A stretch of DNA of 64,000 nucleotides from Rubellimicrobium mesophilum DSM 19309 (GTDB taxonomy: Bacteria > Pseudomonadota > Alphaproteobacteria > Rhodobacterales > Rhodobacteraceae). Shown here piece by piece: positions 7,482 through 16,301 of the stretch (position 1 is the first letter of the stretch; each line of letters begins with the position of its first letter). The stretch covers positions 39,019 through 103,018 of the forward strand of contig NZ_KK088555.1 in NCBI RefSeq assembly GCF_000600335.2. The letters run 5' to 3'. The notes beneath the pieces are model-generated. The model searched no databases, had not been told where the DNA came from, and saw only the letters and a list, made by a program, of their open reading frames with translations. The position numbers and the translations under genes are program-made.

Positions 7482-9269
7482 ATGGCCCAGACCGTCGGCG
7501 ACTTCATCTGGCAGCGGCTCCGGGCCTGGGGCGTGCGGCGCGTCTTCGGCTACCCGGGCGACGGGATCGGCGGCCTCGTCGGCGCGCTGGCGCGGACCGA
7601 GGGCGCCATCGACTTCGTCCAGGTCCGGCACGAGGAGATGGCGGCGCTCATGGCCTCCGGCACCGCCAAGTTCACCGGCGAGGTCGGCGTCTGCATGGCG
7701 ACCTCCGGGCCGGGGGCGGCGCATCTCCTCAACGGCCTCTACGACGCCCGGCTCGACCACCAGCCGGTGCTGGCGCTCGTGGGCCAGCAGGCGCGGTCGG
7801 CGCTGGGCTCGCATTACCAGCAGGACCTCGACCTCCAGTCGCTCTTCAAGGACGTGGCCGGCGCCTACATCGAGACCGCCTTCACGGCGACGCAGGTCCC
7901 GCACCTGATCGACCGCGCCTACCGGATCGCCAAGGCCGAGCGGCGCGTCACCTGCGTCATCCTCCCCAACGACGTGCAACTGGCCAGGATGGAGGAGCCC
8001 CCGCGCGAGCACGGCATGACCCATTCGGGCGTGGGCCTCGACCTCTCCCCCATCGTGCCGGACGCGAGCGCGCTGATGCACGCGGCCGAGGTCCTGAACG
8101 CCGGCCAGCGCGTCTCGATGCTGGTGGGCGCCGGGGCGCTGAACGCCACCGACGAGGTCATCGCCGTGGCCGACCGGCTGGGCGCGGGCGTCGCCAAGGC
8201 GCTCCCCGGCAAGGCGGTGCTGCCCGACGACCTGCCCTTCTGCACGGGCTCCATCGGGCTTCTGGGCACCAAGGCGAGCTGGGACCTCATGCAGGGCTGC
8301 GACACGCTCCTCATGGTGGGCTCGGGCTTCCCCTACACCGAGTTCCTGCCTCCGGTGGGCCAGGCGAGGGGGGTCCAGATCGACATCGACCCCGGGATGC
8401 TGGGCCTGCGCTACCCGATGGAGGCGAACCTGATCGGCGATTCGGCCGCCACGCTACGGGCCCTCCTCCGGCTGCTGACGCCCAAGACGGACCGGAGCTG
8501 GCGCCAGAAGATCGAGGCCGCGACCGCCGATTCCTGGGCGGAGGCCAAGGCCACGGCCATGACGGATGCGAACCCCATCAACCCGCAGCGCGTCGCCCAC
8601 GAGTTGTCCGAGCGGCTGCCCGGGAACGCCGTCGTCACCGCCGACAGCGGCACGACGACGGTGTGGTATGCCCGGAACCTGCGCTTCAGGCGCGGGAACA
8701 TGGGCTCCGTGTCGGGGACGCTCGCCACCATGGGCTGCGCGGTGCCCTACGCCATCGCCGCGAAGTTCGCCCATCCCGAGCGCCCGGCCATCGCCCTCGC
8801 GGGGGACGGCGCCATGCAGATGAACGGCCTGACCGAGCTCATCACCATCTCGAAATACTGGCGTCGCTGGACGGACCCGCGCCTGATCGTGATGGTCCTG
8901 AACAACCGCGACCTCGCCTACGTGACCTGGGAGGAGCGCATCCAGGCCGGCGACCCCAAGTGGGAGGGGAGCCAGGACCTGCCCGACGTGCCCTATGCCG
9001 AGTTCGCGAAGCTCATCGGTCTGGGTGGGCGGCGGGTCGAGGCGCCGGAGGAGGTCGGCCCCGCCTGGGAGGAGGCGCTGTCGGCCGACCGGCCCTTCGT
9101 GCTCGACATGGTCACGGACCCCGACGTGCCGCCGCTGCCGCCGCACATCACGCTCAAGCAGGCGCGGGGGTTCCTCGGCTCAATGGTCGGCGGCGACCCG
9201 GAGGCGGGCGGGGTCCTGAGGCAGACCACGCGGCAGTTGCTGGGGAGCCTATGGCCCGAGAAGGGGTAG
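7482..9269 (+). CDS. Thiamine-diphosphate-dependent enzyme, pyruvate oxidase-like
   Basis: The product is 595 residues with the three-domain layout of the acetolactate synthase/pyruvate oxidase family. The N-terminal pyrimidine-binding domain has the catalytic glutamate in VRHEEMAALM (about residue 51) and MATSGPGAAHLLNGLYDA. A central domain with SMLVGAGAL follows. The C-terminal pyrophosphate domain shows the metal motif beginning GDGAMQMNG and ending near LNNRDLAYVTW. The strong Shine-Dalgarno AAAAAGGGGG precedes the ATG. It most resembles PoxB-like proteins often annotated only as thiamine-pyrophosphate-requiring protein, so substrate and electron acceptor are not settled. It is divergent from soxB and monocistronic. 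Confidence 0.85.
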   Translation: MAQTVGDFIWQRLRAWGVRRVFGYPGDGIGGLVGALARTEGAIDFVQVRHEEMAALMASGTAKFTGEVGVCMATSGPGAAHLLNGLYDARLDHQPVLALVGQQARSALGSHYQQDLDLQSLFKDVAGAYIETAFTATQVPHLIDRAYRIAKAERRVTCVILPNDVQLARMEEPPREHGMTHSGVGLDLSPIVPDASALMHAAEVLNAGQRVSMLVGAGALNATDEVIAVADRLGAGVAKALPGKAVLPDDLPFCTGSIGLLGTKASWDLMQGCDTLLMVGSGFPYTEFLPPVGQARGVQIDIDPGMLGLRYPMEANLIGDSAATLRALLRLLTPKTDRSWRQKIEAATADSWAEAKATAMTDANPINPQRVAHELSERLPGNAVVTADSGTTTVWYARNLRFRRGNMGSVSGTLATMGCAVPYAIAAKFAHPERPAIALAGDGAMQMNGLTELITISKYWRRWTDPRLIVMVLNNRDLAYVTWEERIQAGDPKWEGSQDLPDVPYAEFAKLIGLGGRRVEAPEEVGPAWEEALSADRPFVLDMVTDPDVPPLPPHITLKQARGFLGSMVGGDPEAGGVLRQTTRQLLGSLWPEKG

Positions 9270-9277
9270 AAGGTTGT

Positions 9278-9364
9278 CGTGGGGCAGGCTTCAGCCCGCC
9301 ACGCGACACATGAGCCAGTTGCGCCGTGGCCGACCGAGCGTGGCGGGCTGAAGCCCGCCCTACG
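9278..9364. repeat. REP-like palindromic repeat, copy 1
   Basis: Two 26-base arms are inverted copies of each other with two mismatches, each built on GGGCTTCAGCCC-type palindromes and bounded by CGTAGGGC or its variant. About 35 unique bases separate them. It lies in the gap between two genes that converge (ThDP enzyme and ABC ATPase). Three further copies are in this window. No transposase is near. Confidence 0.8.
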
Positions 9365-9438
9365 TTGGGCGTTGGACGTAGCTTCCCCTACCCCGCCGGG
9401 TGGCCTCCCAGGGACGGGGCCACCTTGGCAGAGGAATG

Positions 9439-9453
9439 TTGAGAAACGGTTAA
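9439..9453. promoter_or_regulatory. CtrA-like motif (TTGA-N7-TTAA)
   Basis: TTGA and TTAA spaced by seven bases resemble the alphaproteobacterial CtrA box TTAA-N7-TTAA with one mismatch. The site is in the 236-base convergent gap 9270-9505, which otherwise holds only the REP element, so a promoter role is unlikely here. Confidence 0.25.
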
Positions 9454-9505
9454 CAGGCGGGGGCCGGATCGCAGAAAAGGGTGTCCTCGGTCCGGTCGCG
9501 CCGCC

Positions 9506-11269
9506 CTAGCCCACGGCGACGAGGTGTCCCCCGCCCAGGTCCCTGAGGGTGAGGCGCACCGGCGGGTCGGTCCGCAGGCGCACGGGGCTCGGGACCTCGG
9601 AGGCCATCCGCTCGCGCGGGGGGCGGACATGGGTGGGGTCGGGGACCGGCACGGCCTCGATCAGGCGGCGGGTGTAGGCGTGGCGCGGGTCGCCGAAGAC
9701 CTGCGCGCGCGTGCCCATCTCGACGATCTGACCGAGGAACATCACCGCGACCCGGTCGGCGATGGAGTCCACCACCGCCATGTCGTGCGAGATGAACAGG
9801 AAGGACACGCCCGTCGCCTGCTGGAGGTCCCTGAGCAGCGCCAGCACCCGCGCCTGCACCGACACGTCGAGCGCCGAGACGCTCTCGTCCGCGACGATCA
9901 GCTTGGGGCGCAAGGCCAGCGCCCGGGCGATGCAGATGCGCTGGCGCTGCCCGCCCGAGAACTCGTGCGGGTAGCGGTCCGCCTGGGCGCGCGACAGGCC
10001 CACTTGCTCGAAGAGCCGCTCGACGGTCGCGCGCCGCTCCTCGCGGTGGCCTACGCCGTGGACAACCAGCGGCTCGGCCACGAGGTCGCCCACCCGCATC
10101 CGGGGGTCGAGCGAGGCGGCGGGGTCCTGGAACACGATCTGCGCGTCGCGCCGCACCGCGCGCGTCACGTCCCCCTGGCCGTGGAGCTTGCGTCCCGCGA
10201 CCTCGATCTCCCCCTCGAAGGGGACGAGGCCGGCGATGGCCTTGGCGATGGTGGACTTGCCGCAGCCCGATTCGCCCACCAGCGCGAAGGTCTCGCCCGC
10301 GCGGATGTCGAAGGACACGCCCTCGACGGCATGGACCCGGTGGGTCGCGCGCCCCAGGAGGCCCCGGTGCAGGTCGAAGCGCACCGTCAGGTCGCGCAGC
10401 GCGCAGACCGGCGCGGATCGGGGGCGCGGGGCCTCGGCGGGCCGGCTCCCCATGCGCGGCACGGCGGCGAGGAGCGCCCGGGTGTAGTCCTCGCGCGGGG
10501 CCTCGAAGATCCGGCGGACCGGCCCCTCCTCGACCATGGCGCCGTCCTTCATGACGACGACGCGGTCGGCCATCTCGGCCACCACGCCCATGTCGTGGGT
10601 GATGAGGACGATGGCCGTCCCCATCTCGCGCCGCAGGTCCCGCAGCAGGTCCAGCACCTCGCGCTGCACCGTCACGTCGAGGGCGGTCGTGGGCTCGTCC
10701 GCGATCAGCACGTCGGGGCGGAGCGCGATGGCCATGGCGATCATCACCCGCTGGCGCATCCCGCCCGATAATTCATGCGGATACTGCCGCAGTCGCTGCT
10801 CGGGCTCCGACAGCCGCACGGCCCGAAGCGCCTCCAGCGCCCTCGCCTGCGCCTCGCGCCGGGGGAGCGGCTCGTGCGCCTCGATGGCCTCGACGAGCTG
10901 CGCCCCCACGGTCATCACCGGGTTGAGCGAGGTCATCGGCTCCTGGAAGATCATGGCGATGCGGTCGCCCCGGAGGCCCCGCAGCCGCCCTTCGGGCAGC
11001 CGCAGGAGGTCCGTGCCGCCCAGCCGCACCGCCCCCGCCGTCGCCCGGACGTTGACGGGCAGGAGGCCCATGACGGCGAGCGAGGTGATCGACTTGCCCG
11101 ACCCCGACTCGCCCGCGATGGCCAGCGTCTCCCCGCGCCGGAGCGCGAAGGAGGCGTCGCGGACGAGCGGCCGGAGCCCGCCCTCGGTCGCGACCGAGAC
11201 GGTGAGCCCCTCGACCGAGAGGACGGTCTCGGCCGCGGCCTCGGCCATGGGCGCCTCGGCCAGCGTCAT
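9506..11269 (-). CDS. Peptide/amide ABC transporter ATPase, two ATPase domains fused
   Basis: The product is 587 residues carrying two complete DppD/DppF-type ATPase halves in one chain, as in GsiA. The first Walker A is GESGSGKS (53-60) with signature LSGGM (168-172) and LIADEPTTALD. The second Walker A is GESGCGKS (332-339) with FSGGQRQ near 438 and LIVADESVSALD. It energises import by the two permeases encoded upstream in the same operon. The start is the ATG overlapping the amidase gene stop by four bases. It is the last gene of the amide operon; fusion means a single product can serve both ATP sites. Confidence 0.93.
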   Translation of the reverse strand: MTLAEAPMAEAAAETVLSVEGLTVSVATEGGLRPLVRDASFALRRGETLAIAGESGSGKSITSLAVMGLLPVNVRATAGAVRLGGTDLLRLPEGRLRGLRGDRIAMIFQEPMTSLNPVMTVGAQLVEAIEAHEPLPRREAQARALEALRAVRLSEPEQRLRQYPHELSGGMRQRVMIAMAIALRPDVLIADEPTTALDVTVQREVLDLLRDLRREMGTAIVLITHDMGVVAEMADRVVVMKDGAMVEEGPVRRIFEAPREDYTRALLAAVPRMGSRPAEAPRPRSAPVCALRDLTVRFDLHRGLLGRATHRVHAVEGVSFDIRAGETFALVGESGCGKSTIAKAIAGLVPFEGEIEVAGRKLHGQGDVTRAVRRDAQIVFQDPAASLDPRMRVGDLVAEPLVVHGVGHREERRATVERLFEQVGLSRAQADRYPHEFSGGQRQRICIARALALRPKLIVADESVSALDVSVQARVLALLRDLQQATGVSFLFISHDMAVVDSIADRVAVMFLGQIVEMGTRAQVFGDPRHAYTRRLIEAVPVPDPTHVRPPRERMASEVPSPVRLRTDPPVRLTLRDLGGGHLVAVG

Positions 11270-12225
11270 TCGAACACGGCGCGGGGGAAGTAGAAGCTCA
11301 CCACCCAGTTCGGCATGTCCACGATCTCGGACACCCGGAGGTCGCCGCAGACCGAGCAGAGCATGTAGGCCTCCACCGCCGACATCCCTCGCGTGGCGCA
11401 GAGGAGGTCCACCATGTTCATGACCGCGTCCCGCGCGCCGGCCATGAGGTCCGGGCCGATGCCGGTCGTGACCTCGTAGCCCTTGGCGTCGAGGTGCCGC
11501 GTCACCGGGCCGTCCGTGGTGAAGCGCGGCGTCCGGAGGTTCGCCCCCTTCACGAGGTCGAGCGTCAGGACGACGTCCATCGGGCTCTCGATGGCGGTGC
11601 CGCAGACCTCGCCATCGCCCTGCGCGGCATGGGTGTCGCCCACGGAGAACAGCGCCCCCGCGACCTCCACCGGCAGGTAGAGCGTCGTCCCCGCCGCGAG
11701 GTCGCGGATGTCGAGGTTGCCGCCCACCCGGCGTGGCGGCACGACGGAGTGGTGGCCGGGCTCCGCTGGCGCGTTGCCGATGGTGCCGCTGAAGGGCTTC
11801 AGCGGGATCTTCGCCTGGGAGCCCCACATGGCCGGGGCCATGGTCTGGGCGTCATAGGTCCAGACGATCAGCGCCGGGTCGGTGAACTGGTCCGCGAGCA
11901 GCCCGAAGCCCGGGATGTTCGCCGTCCAGCCCCAGGCCGTCCCCTCGCGCAACTGCGGCGCGAAGCTCTCGATGGTGACCTTCAGCGCATCGCCGGGCTC
12001 GGCCCCCTCGACGAAGATCGGCCCGGAGACCGGGTTGATCTTGCCGAAGTCGAGGTCGATCACGTCCTGCAGGGTGCTCGACGGGCCGAGCTGGCCCGCC
12101 GAGGAATCGTGGCAGTGGAACAGGATGGTCGATCCGGGGGCCACCCTCTCGGCCGGGGCAAGCGTGTTGTCCCAGCCGAAATGGCTCTGGCGGCCGTGGA
12201 TCGTGTAGTCGCAGGCCTTGCACAT
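11266..12225 (-). CDS. Acetamidase/formamidase family protein
   Basis: The product is 319 residues, matching the FmdA/AmdA family that hydrolyses short aliphatic amides to the acid and ammonia in the cytoplasm. Family landmarks are ILFHCHDSSAGQL near residue 35, DLDFGKINPVSGPIFVEGA, the PPRRVGGNLDIRDL block and FSVGDTHAAQGDGEVCGTAIE near residue 190. A late ARDAVMNMVDLLC segment is also typical. It sits between the substrate-binding protein gene and the ATPase gene. This ties the importer to amide breakdown, with formamide, acetamide or a larger amide as possible substrates. Confidence 0.9.
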   Translation of the reverse strand: MCKACDYTIHGRQSHFGWDNTLAPAERVAPGSTILFHCHDSSAGQLGPSSTLQDVIDLDFGKINPVSGPIFVEGAEPGDALKVTIESFAPQLREGTAWGWTANIPGFGLLADQFTDPALIVWTYDAQTMAPAMWGSQAKIPLKPFSGTIGNAPAEPGHHSVVPPRRVGGNLDIRDLAAGTTLYLPVEVAGALFSVGDTHAAQGDGEVCGTAIESPMDVVLTLDLVKGANLRTPRFTTDGPVTRHLDAKGYEVTTGIGPDLMAGARDAVMNMVDLLCATRGMSAVEAYMLCSVCGDLRVSEIVDMPNWVVSFYFPRAVFE

Positions 12226-12270
12226 GATCTCACCTGCAACCGTTAGCGGAGTGGAGCTTGCACATCGCTC

Positions 12271-13902
12271 TTACTCGGTCACGTAGACGTAGTCGTAGTT
12301 CACGGGGATCGACACCGGATCGACGTAGAGGTTGTCGGCCCCGCCCATGCGCGGCGACTTCATGGTGAAGCGCTCCTCGTTGAAGACCGGCGCCCAGGGC
12401 GCGTCCTCCATCACCTTCATGTAGATGTCGGACCACATCTGGAGCCGCTCGGCCGAGCGCGCCGGGTCGGAGATGCTGTCCGCCTGCGCGGCCTGGGCGT
12501 CGAGCTCCTCGTTGCAGTACTTGGCCCAGTTCCAGCCGCCGGGCTCGGCGCCCGCGCAGCCGAGGATCGGGTAGTAGAAGTTCGCCGGGTCCGGGAAGTC
12601 CGCGATCCAGGCCATGCCGCCCGACCAGATCATCGGCGCGGTGCCCGCCCCGCCCGCCTCGATGACGTTGGCCTGCGCCAGCGCCTGGATCGAGGCGTCG
12701 ATGCCGATGGCCGCGAGGTCCTGCTGGATCGCCTGGGCGATGCGCGGGTTCGGGTCGGTGTTCATCACGTAGAGCTCGGTCTCGAACCCGTCGGCGAACC
12801 CGGCCTGCGCGAGCAGCGCCTTGGCCCCCTCGGGGTCGTAGGCATAGCCCTCGTAGTCCTGCGTGTAGCCCGGCATCGACGGCGGCAGCGGCTGGTTCGC
12901 GGGGATCGCGCGGCCGTTGATGATCTGGACGATGCGGTCCTTGTTGATCGCCATGTTGACCGCGTGGCGCACGTCCGCGTTGTCGAAGGGCGGCTGCGTG
13001 ACGTTCATCGTGACGTAGCCGGTCTGGAGCTGCCCGCCCTGCACCACGCGCTCGGCCTGGGCGGGGTCGGACATGACCTCCTGGAACTTGGCGGGCGGGA
13101 TGCCGTCGCCGGGGATGTCCACCTCGCCGTTCTGGAGCCGCAGCAGCGCCACGACCGGCTCCTGCCCGATCTCGAAGGTGATCTGGTCGAGATAGGGCAC
13201 GCCCGGGGTCCAGTAGTCGGGGTTCTTCTCGAAGACGAGCCGCTGGCCCAGCGTCCATTCGGCCAGCTTGTAGGCCCCGGTCCCGACCGGGTTGCGGCCG
13301 AAGTCGGCGCCGAACTCCTCCACCGCCTCGCGCGGGACGACGTAGGAGAAGTTGAGCGCCATGAGGTGCAGGAAGGTGGCGTCGGGGCGGCTCAGCTTGA
13401 TCTGCACCGTCTGCGGGTCCGGCGCGGTCACGCCCGACAGCCCCTCGGCCTCGCCGGCGATCTGGGCGTCGTAGCCCTCGATGGCGCCGAAGAAGCCCGC
13501 GCCGGGGGACTGCGTCTCGGGGTCCGTCACGCGGTTCAGCGAATAGACCACGTCCTCGGAGGTCATCTCGCGGCCGTTGTGGAACTTGACGCCGGGCCGC
13601 AGGTGGAAAGTGTAGGTGAGGCCGTCCTCGCTGATCTCGTAGCTCTCGGCGAGGCCGGGGCGCAGGTCGGTCGTGCCGGGGACGTAGTCCATGAGCCCGT
13701 CGAAGATCGACTTGATCATCGACCAGTTCTGCCAGTCGTAGCCGATGGCCGGGTCCAGCGTGGAGACGTCGTCCTTGTAGGTGATGGTGATGGACCCGCC
13801 CTCCCTGGCGTTCGGGTCCGGCGTGTAGGTGTCCGTGGCCTGCGCGAGCGCCGGCCCGGCGAGGGCCAGCAGCAGCGCGGTCGAGGCGAGGAGGCGTGTC
13901 AT
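12271..13902 (-). CDS. Periplasmic substrate-binding protein, family 5 (peptide/nickel type)
   Basis: The product is 543 residues with a clear signal peptide (LLASTALLLALAGPALAQA, cleavage near residue 20). Family-5 landmarks include ITYKDDVSTLDPAIGYDWQN, a RPGVKFHNGREMTSEDVVYSL block near residue 110 and the late DFPDPANFYYPILG segment. It delivers ligand to the permeases encoded just upstream. The ligand is unlikely to be an ordinary dipeptide, since the operon contains an amidase and an amide sensor, but the binding site cannot be read from sequence. The gene starts 23 bases after the DppB-like permease stop. Confidence 0.93.
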   Translation of the reverse strand: MTRLLASTALLLALAGPALAQATDTYTPDPNAREGGSITITYKDDVSTLDPAIGYDWQNWSMIKSIFDGLMDYVPGTTDLRPGLAESYEISEDGLTYTFHLRPGVKFHNGREMTSEDVVYSLNRVTDPETQSPGAGFFGAIEGYDAQIAGEAEGLSGVTAPDPQTVQIKLSRPDATFLHLMALNFSYVVPREAVEEFGADFGRNPVGTGAYKLAEWTLGQRLVFEKNPDYWTPGVPYLDQITFEIGQEPVVALLRLQNGEVDIPGDGIPPAKFQEVMSDPAQAERVVQGGQLQTGYVTMNVTQPPFDNADVRHAVNMAINKDRIVQIINGRAIPANQPLPPSMPGYTQDYEGYAYDPEGAKALLAQAGFADGFETELYVMNTDPNPRIAQAIQQDLAAIGIDASIQALAQANVIEAGGAGTAPMIWSGGMAWIADFPDPANFYYPILGCAGAEPGGWNWAKYCNEELDAQAAQADSISDPARSAERLQMWSDIYMKVMEDAPWAPVFNEERFTMKSPRMGGADNLYVDPVSIPVNYDYVYVTE

Positions 13903-13924
13903 TGTTCTCTCCCTTGTTGGTCGT

Positions 13925-14845
13925 TCAGCGAAGTCGGATGCGCGGGTCGATGAAGGGCGCCACGAGGTCGGCCAGCAGGTTCCCCAGCACGATGGCCACG
14001 GCGGACACGATGGTGACGCCCATGATGATCGGGATGTCGACGCGCTGGATCGCCTGCCAGGCGAGCTGCCCGATGCCGGGCCAGCCGAAGACGCTCTCCA
14101 CCACGACGATGCCGCCCATGAAGACGCCGATGTCGATGCCGATCATGGCGACGATGGGCAGGATCGCGTTCGGGAGCGCGTGGCGCAGGATCACGCGGCG
14201 GCGGGTCAGGCCCTTGGCGCGGGCGGTGCGGATGAAGTCCTGCCGCAGCACCTCCACCATGCTCGACCGCATCATCCGCGAGTACCAGCCCGCGCCGAGG
14301 ATGCCCAAGGTGAGCGAGGGCAGGACGAGGTGCGCGAAGGTGCCGTAGCCCGAGATCGGCAGCCAGTGGAGCCTGACCCCGAAGAGATAGAGGAGCAGCA
14401 GCCCCACCACGAATTGCGGGGCCGAGACGCCGACGAAGCTCGCGATCATCAAGCCGTTGTCGGTGGCGGTGCCGGGCCGCAGCGCGGCGACGATCCCCAT
14501 GGTCAGGCCCAGGACCAGCTCGCAGAGGATGGCGCCGGCCATCAGGAGGAGCGTCGGCGGCAGCCGCGCCCGGATCAGCTCGGCCACCTCGCTCCGCTGG
14601 AGGTAGCTGCGGCCGAGGTCGAGGTGGAGCAGGTTCCAGAGGTAGCGCCCGTACTGGACCCAGAAGGGCTGGTCCAGGCCGAGCTGCCTGCGGATGCTCT
14701 CCACGGTCTCGGCCGTGGCCGAGCGCCCGGCGATCTGCCGCACCGGATCGGCGGGCAGGACGTAGAGCAGGAAGAAGGTGACCAGCGTCACGCCAAGGAG
14801 GATCAGCACCGACTGCACGAGCCGCCGCAGGAGGTAGCCCGCCAT
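13925..14845 (-). CDS. ABC transporter permease, DppB type
   Basis: The product is 306 residues with six predicted helices. The first is LLRRLVQSVLILLGVTLVTF at the N-terminus, followed by the typical PADPVRQIAG and GLDQPFWVQYGRYL periplasmic loop. The EAA loop that contacts the ATPase is visible as DFIRTARAKGLTRRRVILRHAL, followed by NAILPIVAMIG. The ATG overlaps the stop of the DppC-like gene by one base (TGATG). It forms the inner-membrane channel with that permease. Confidence 0.93.
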   Translation of the reverse strand: MAGYLLRRLVQSVLILLGVTLVTFFLLYVLPADPVRQIAGRSATAETVESIRRQLGLDQPFWVQYGRYLWNLLHLDLGRSYLQRSEVAELIRARLPPTLLLMAGAILCELVLGLTMGIVAALRPGTATDNGLMIASFVGVSAPQFVVGLLLLYLFGVRLHWLPISGYGTFAHLVLPSLTLGILGAGWYSRMMRSSMVEVLRQDFIRTARAKGLTRRRVILRHALPNAILPIVAMIGIDIGVFMGGIVVVESVFGWPGIGQLAWQAIQRVDIPIIMGVTIVSAVAIVLGNLLADLVAPFIDPRIRLR

Positions 14846-15724
14846 CAGCCGCGCCCCCTCTGCGTCGGGTCGAGCACGTCGCGCAGCGCGTCCCCCACGA
14901 GGTTGAAGGCGAGCGCCAGGAGCAGGATCGCCACGCCGGGGAAGAACACGAGCCAGGGCGCCGCCTGGAAGTAGGTCTGGTTCTCGAAGATGATGTTGCC
15001 CCAGGACGGCTGCGGCGGCTGCACGCCGATCCCGAGGAAGCTCAGCGTCGCCTCCAGCAGCACCGTCGTCGAGATGCCGAGCGTGCCGTAGACGATGATC
15101 GTCGGCAGCAGGTGCGGCAGGATGTGGAGCCCGAGGATGCGCCCGGTCCCCGCGCCGATGGCCCTCTCGGCCTGCACGAAGTCGCGCTCCGCGAGCGAGG
15201 TCGTCTCGGTGTAGAGGACGCGGGCCACCTGCACCCAGTTCACCAAGGCGATCACCAGCGCCACGATCCAGAGCGAGGGCGAGAAGATCGCCGCCAGCGC
15301 GATGGCGAGGAGCAGCGCCGGGAAGGCCATCATCAGGTCGGTGAAGCGCATGAGGATGCTGCCGAGCCAGCCCCGGAAGTAGCCCGCCGTCACCCCCACC
15401 AGGGTCCCGATCAGCAGCGCGATGCCGTTCGCTACCACCCCGATCACCAGCGAGGTCCGCGCCCCGTAGAGGATGCGCGTGAGGAGGTCCCGCCCGAGGA
15501 GGTCGGTCCCCAGCAGGAACTGCCCCCCGGGCGGCATCGGCGCGCCCTCCAGCGTCAGCCCCTCGAAGAGCTGCTCGTCCCGCCGAGGGCGCGATCCAGG
15601 GCGCCGCGACGGCGGCCGCGACGGTCAGCGCGATGATGAGGAGCCCCAGGAGCGCCAGCGGCCGGCGCGCGAGCCGCCCGAGCGCCCCCCGCCGGCGCGG
15701 CTCAGGAACCGTGGCGTCGGCCAT
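14845..15724 (-). CDS. ABC transporter permease, DppC type, with one apparent frameshift
   Basis: The corrected product is about 292 residues. The N-terminal frame gives MADATVPEPRRRGALGR and a first helix (ALLGLLIIALTVAAAVAA). The frame changes at the C-run 15579-15581, just after APWIAPSA. The rest, from DEQLFEGLTLEGAP through LLGTDLLGRDLLTRILYGAR, is in another frame. The EAA loop DFVQAERAIGAGTGRILGLH is intact. Removing one base from the run rejoins the parts. The start overlaps the ANTAR regulator gene by 23 bases. The single break in an otherwise intact operon suggests sequencing error. Confidence 0.85.
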
Positions 15725-16301
15725 GCTTGCCCTCCCCTCCGGCGAGCAGCCGCGCCGCCGCCTCCTCGATGGTCACGCGCCAATCCATCGCCCGCTGCCT
15801 GAGGCAGGCATAGGCCGAGTCCTCGTCCCGTCCTTCGGCCGCCAGCATCGTCACCGCGCGGATCACCGTCTGCCGCTCCGCGAGCCGCGATCGCAGCCCC
15901 GCGATCTCGGCCGCCAGCGCGCGGCGCGCCTCGAAGGACGCCCGCGCGATCAGGAGCGCGCTATAGACGCCGTTGTCGCCCACGGGCTTCAGGAGCTGCG
16001 CATCGGCCCCCATGCCCAACGCCCATTCGACCCGGCCCGGCGCCTCGGACCCGATCAGCGCGACGGTCGGCATCGGCGCCGCGCCGGGTGCCCAGGGGAA
16101 CTGCGCGTCGTGGCCCATGTCGGCGTCGAAGAACGCGTAGTCCGCCCCCAGCGCCGAGGGCCCGAGGTCGGGCCAGTGCGCCTCGGCCGTGAGGCCGATG
16201 GCCGCGAGCTGGCGCGTGAGCGCCTGCACGGTGGCGTGCGGCCGGTGCAGGATCGCCGCCCGCGCGCCGCCCAGATCGGGGACCGTGAGCCGCCGCCTCA
16301 T
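15702..16301 (-). CDS. ANTAR-domain antitermination regulator, AmiR-like
   Basis: The product is 199 residues. The first 120 resemble a degenerate receiver domain, with no clear phosphorylation aspartate pocket, as in AmiR and NasR. The C-terminal ANTAR RNA-binding domain shows the helices LRSRLAERQTVIRAVTMLAAE, then SAYACLRQRAMDWRVTIEEAA. ANTAR proteins bind nascent leader RNA and prevent intrinsic termination. It lies directly behind the amide-sensor gene with a four-base overlap, the same arrangement as amiC-amiR of Pseudomonas. Its likely target is the terminator in this operon's own leader. Confidence 0.9.
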   Translation of the reverse strand: MRRRLTVPDLGGARAAILHRPHATVQALTRQLAAIGLTAEAHWPDLGPSALGADYAFFDADMGHDAQFPWAPGAAPMPTVALIGSEAPGRVEWALGMGADAQLLKPVGDNGVYSALLIARASFEARRALAAEIAGLRSRLAERQTVIRAVTMLAAEGRDEDSAYACLRQRAMDWRVTIEEAAARLLAGGEGKHGRRHGS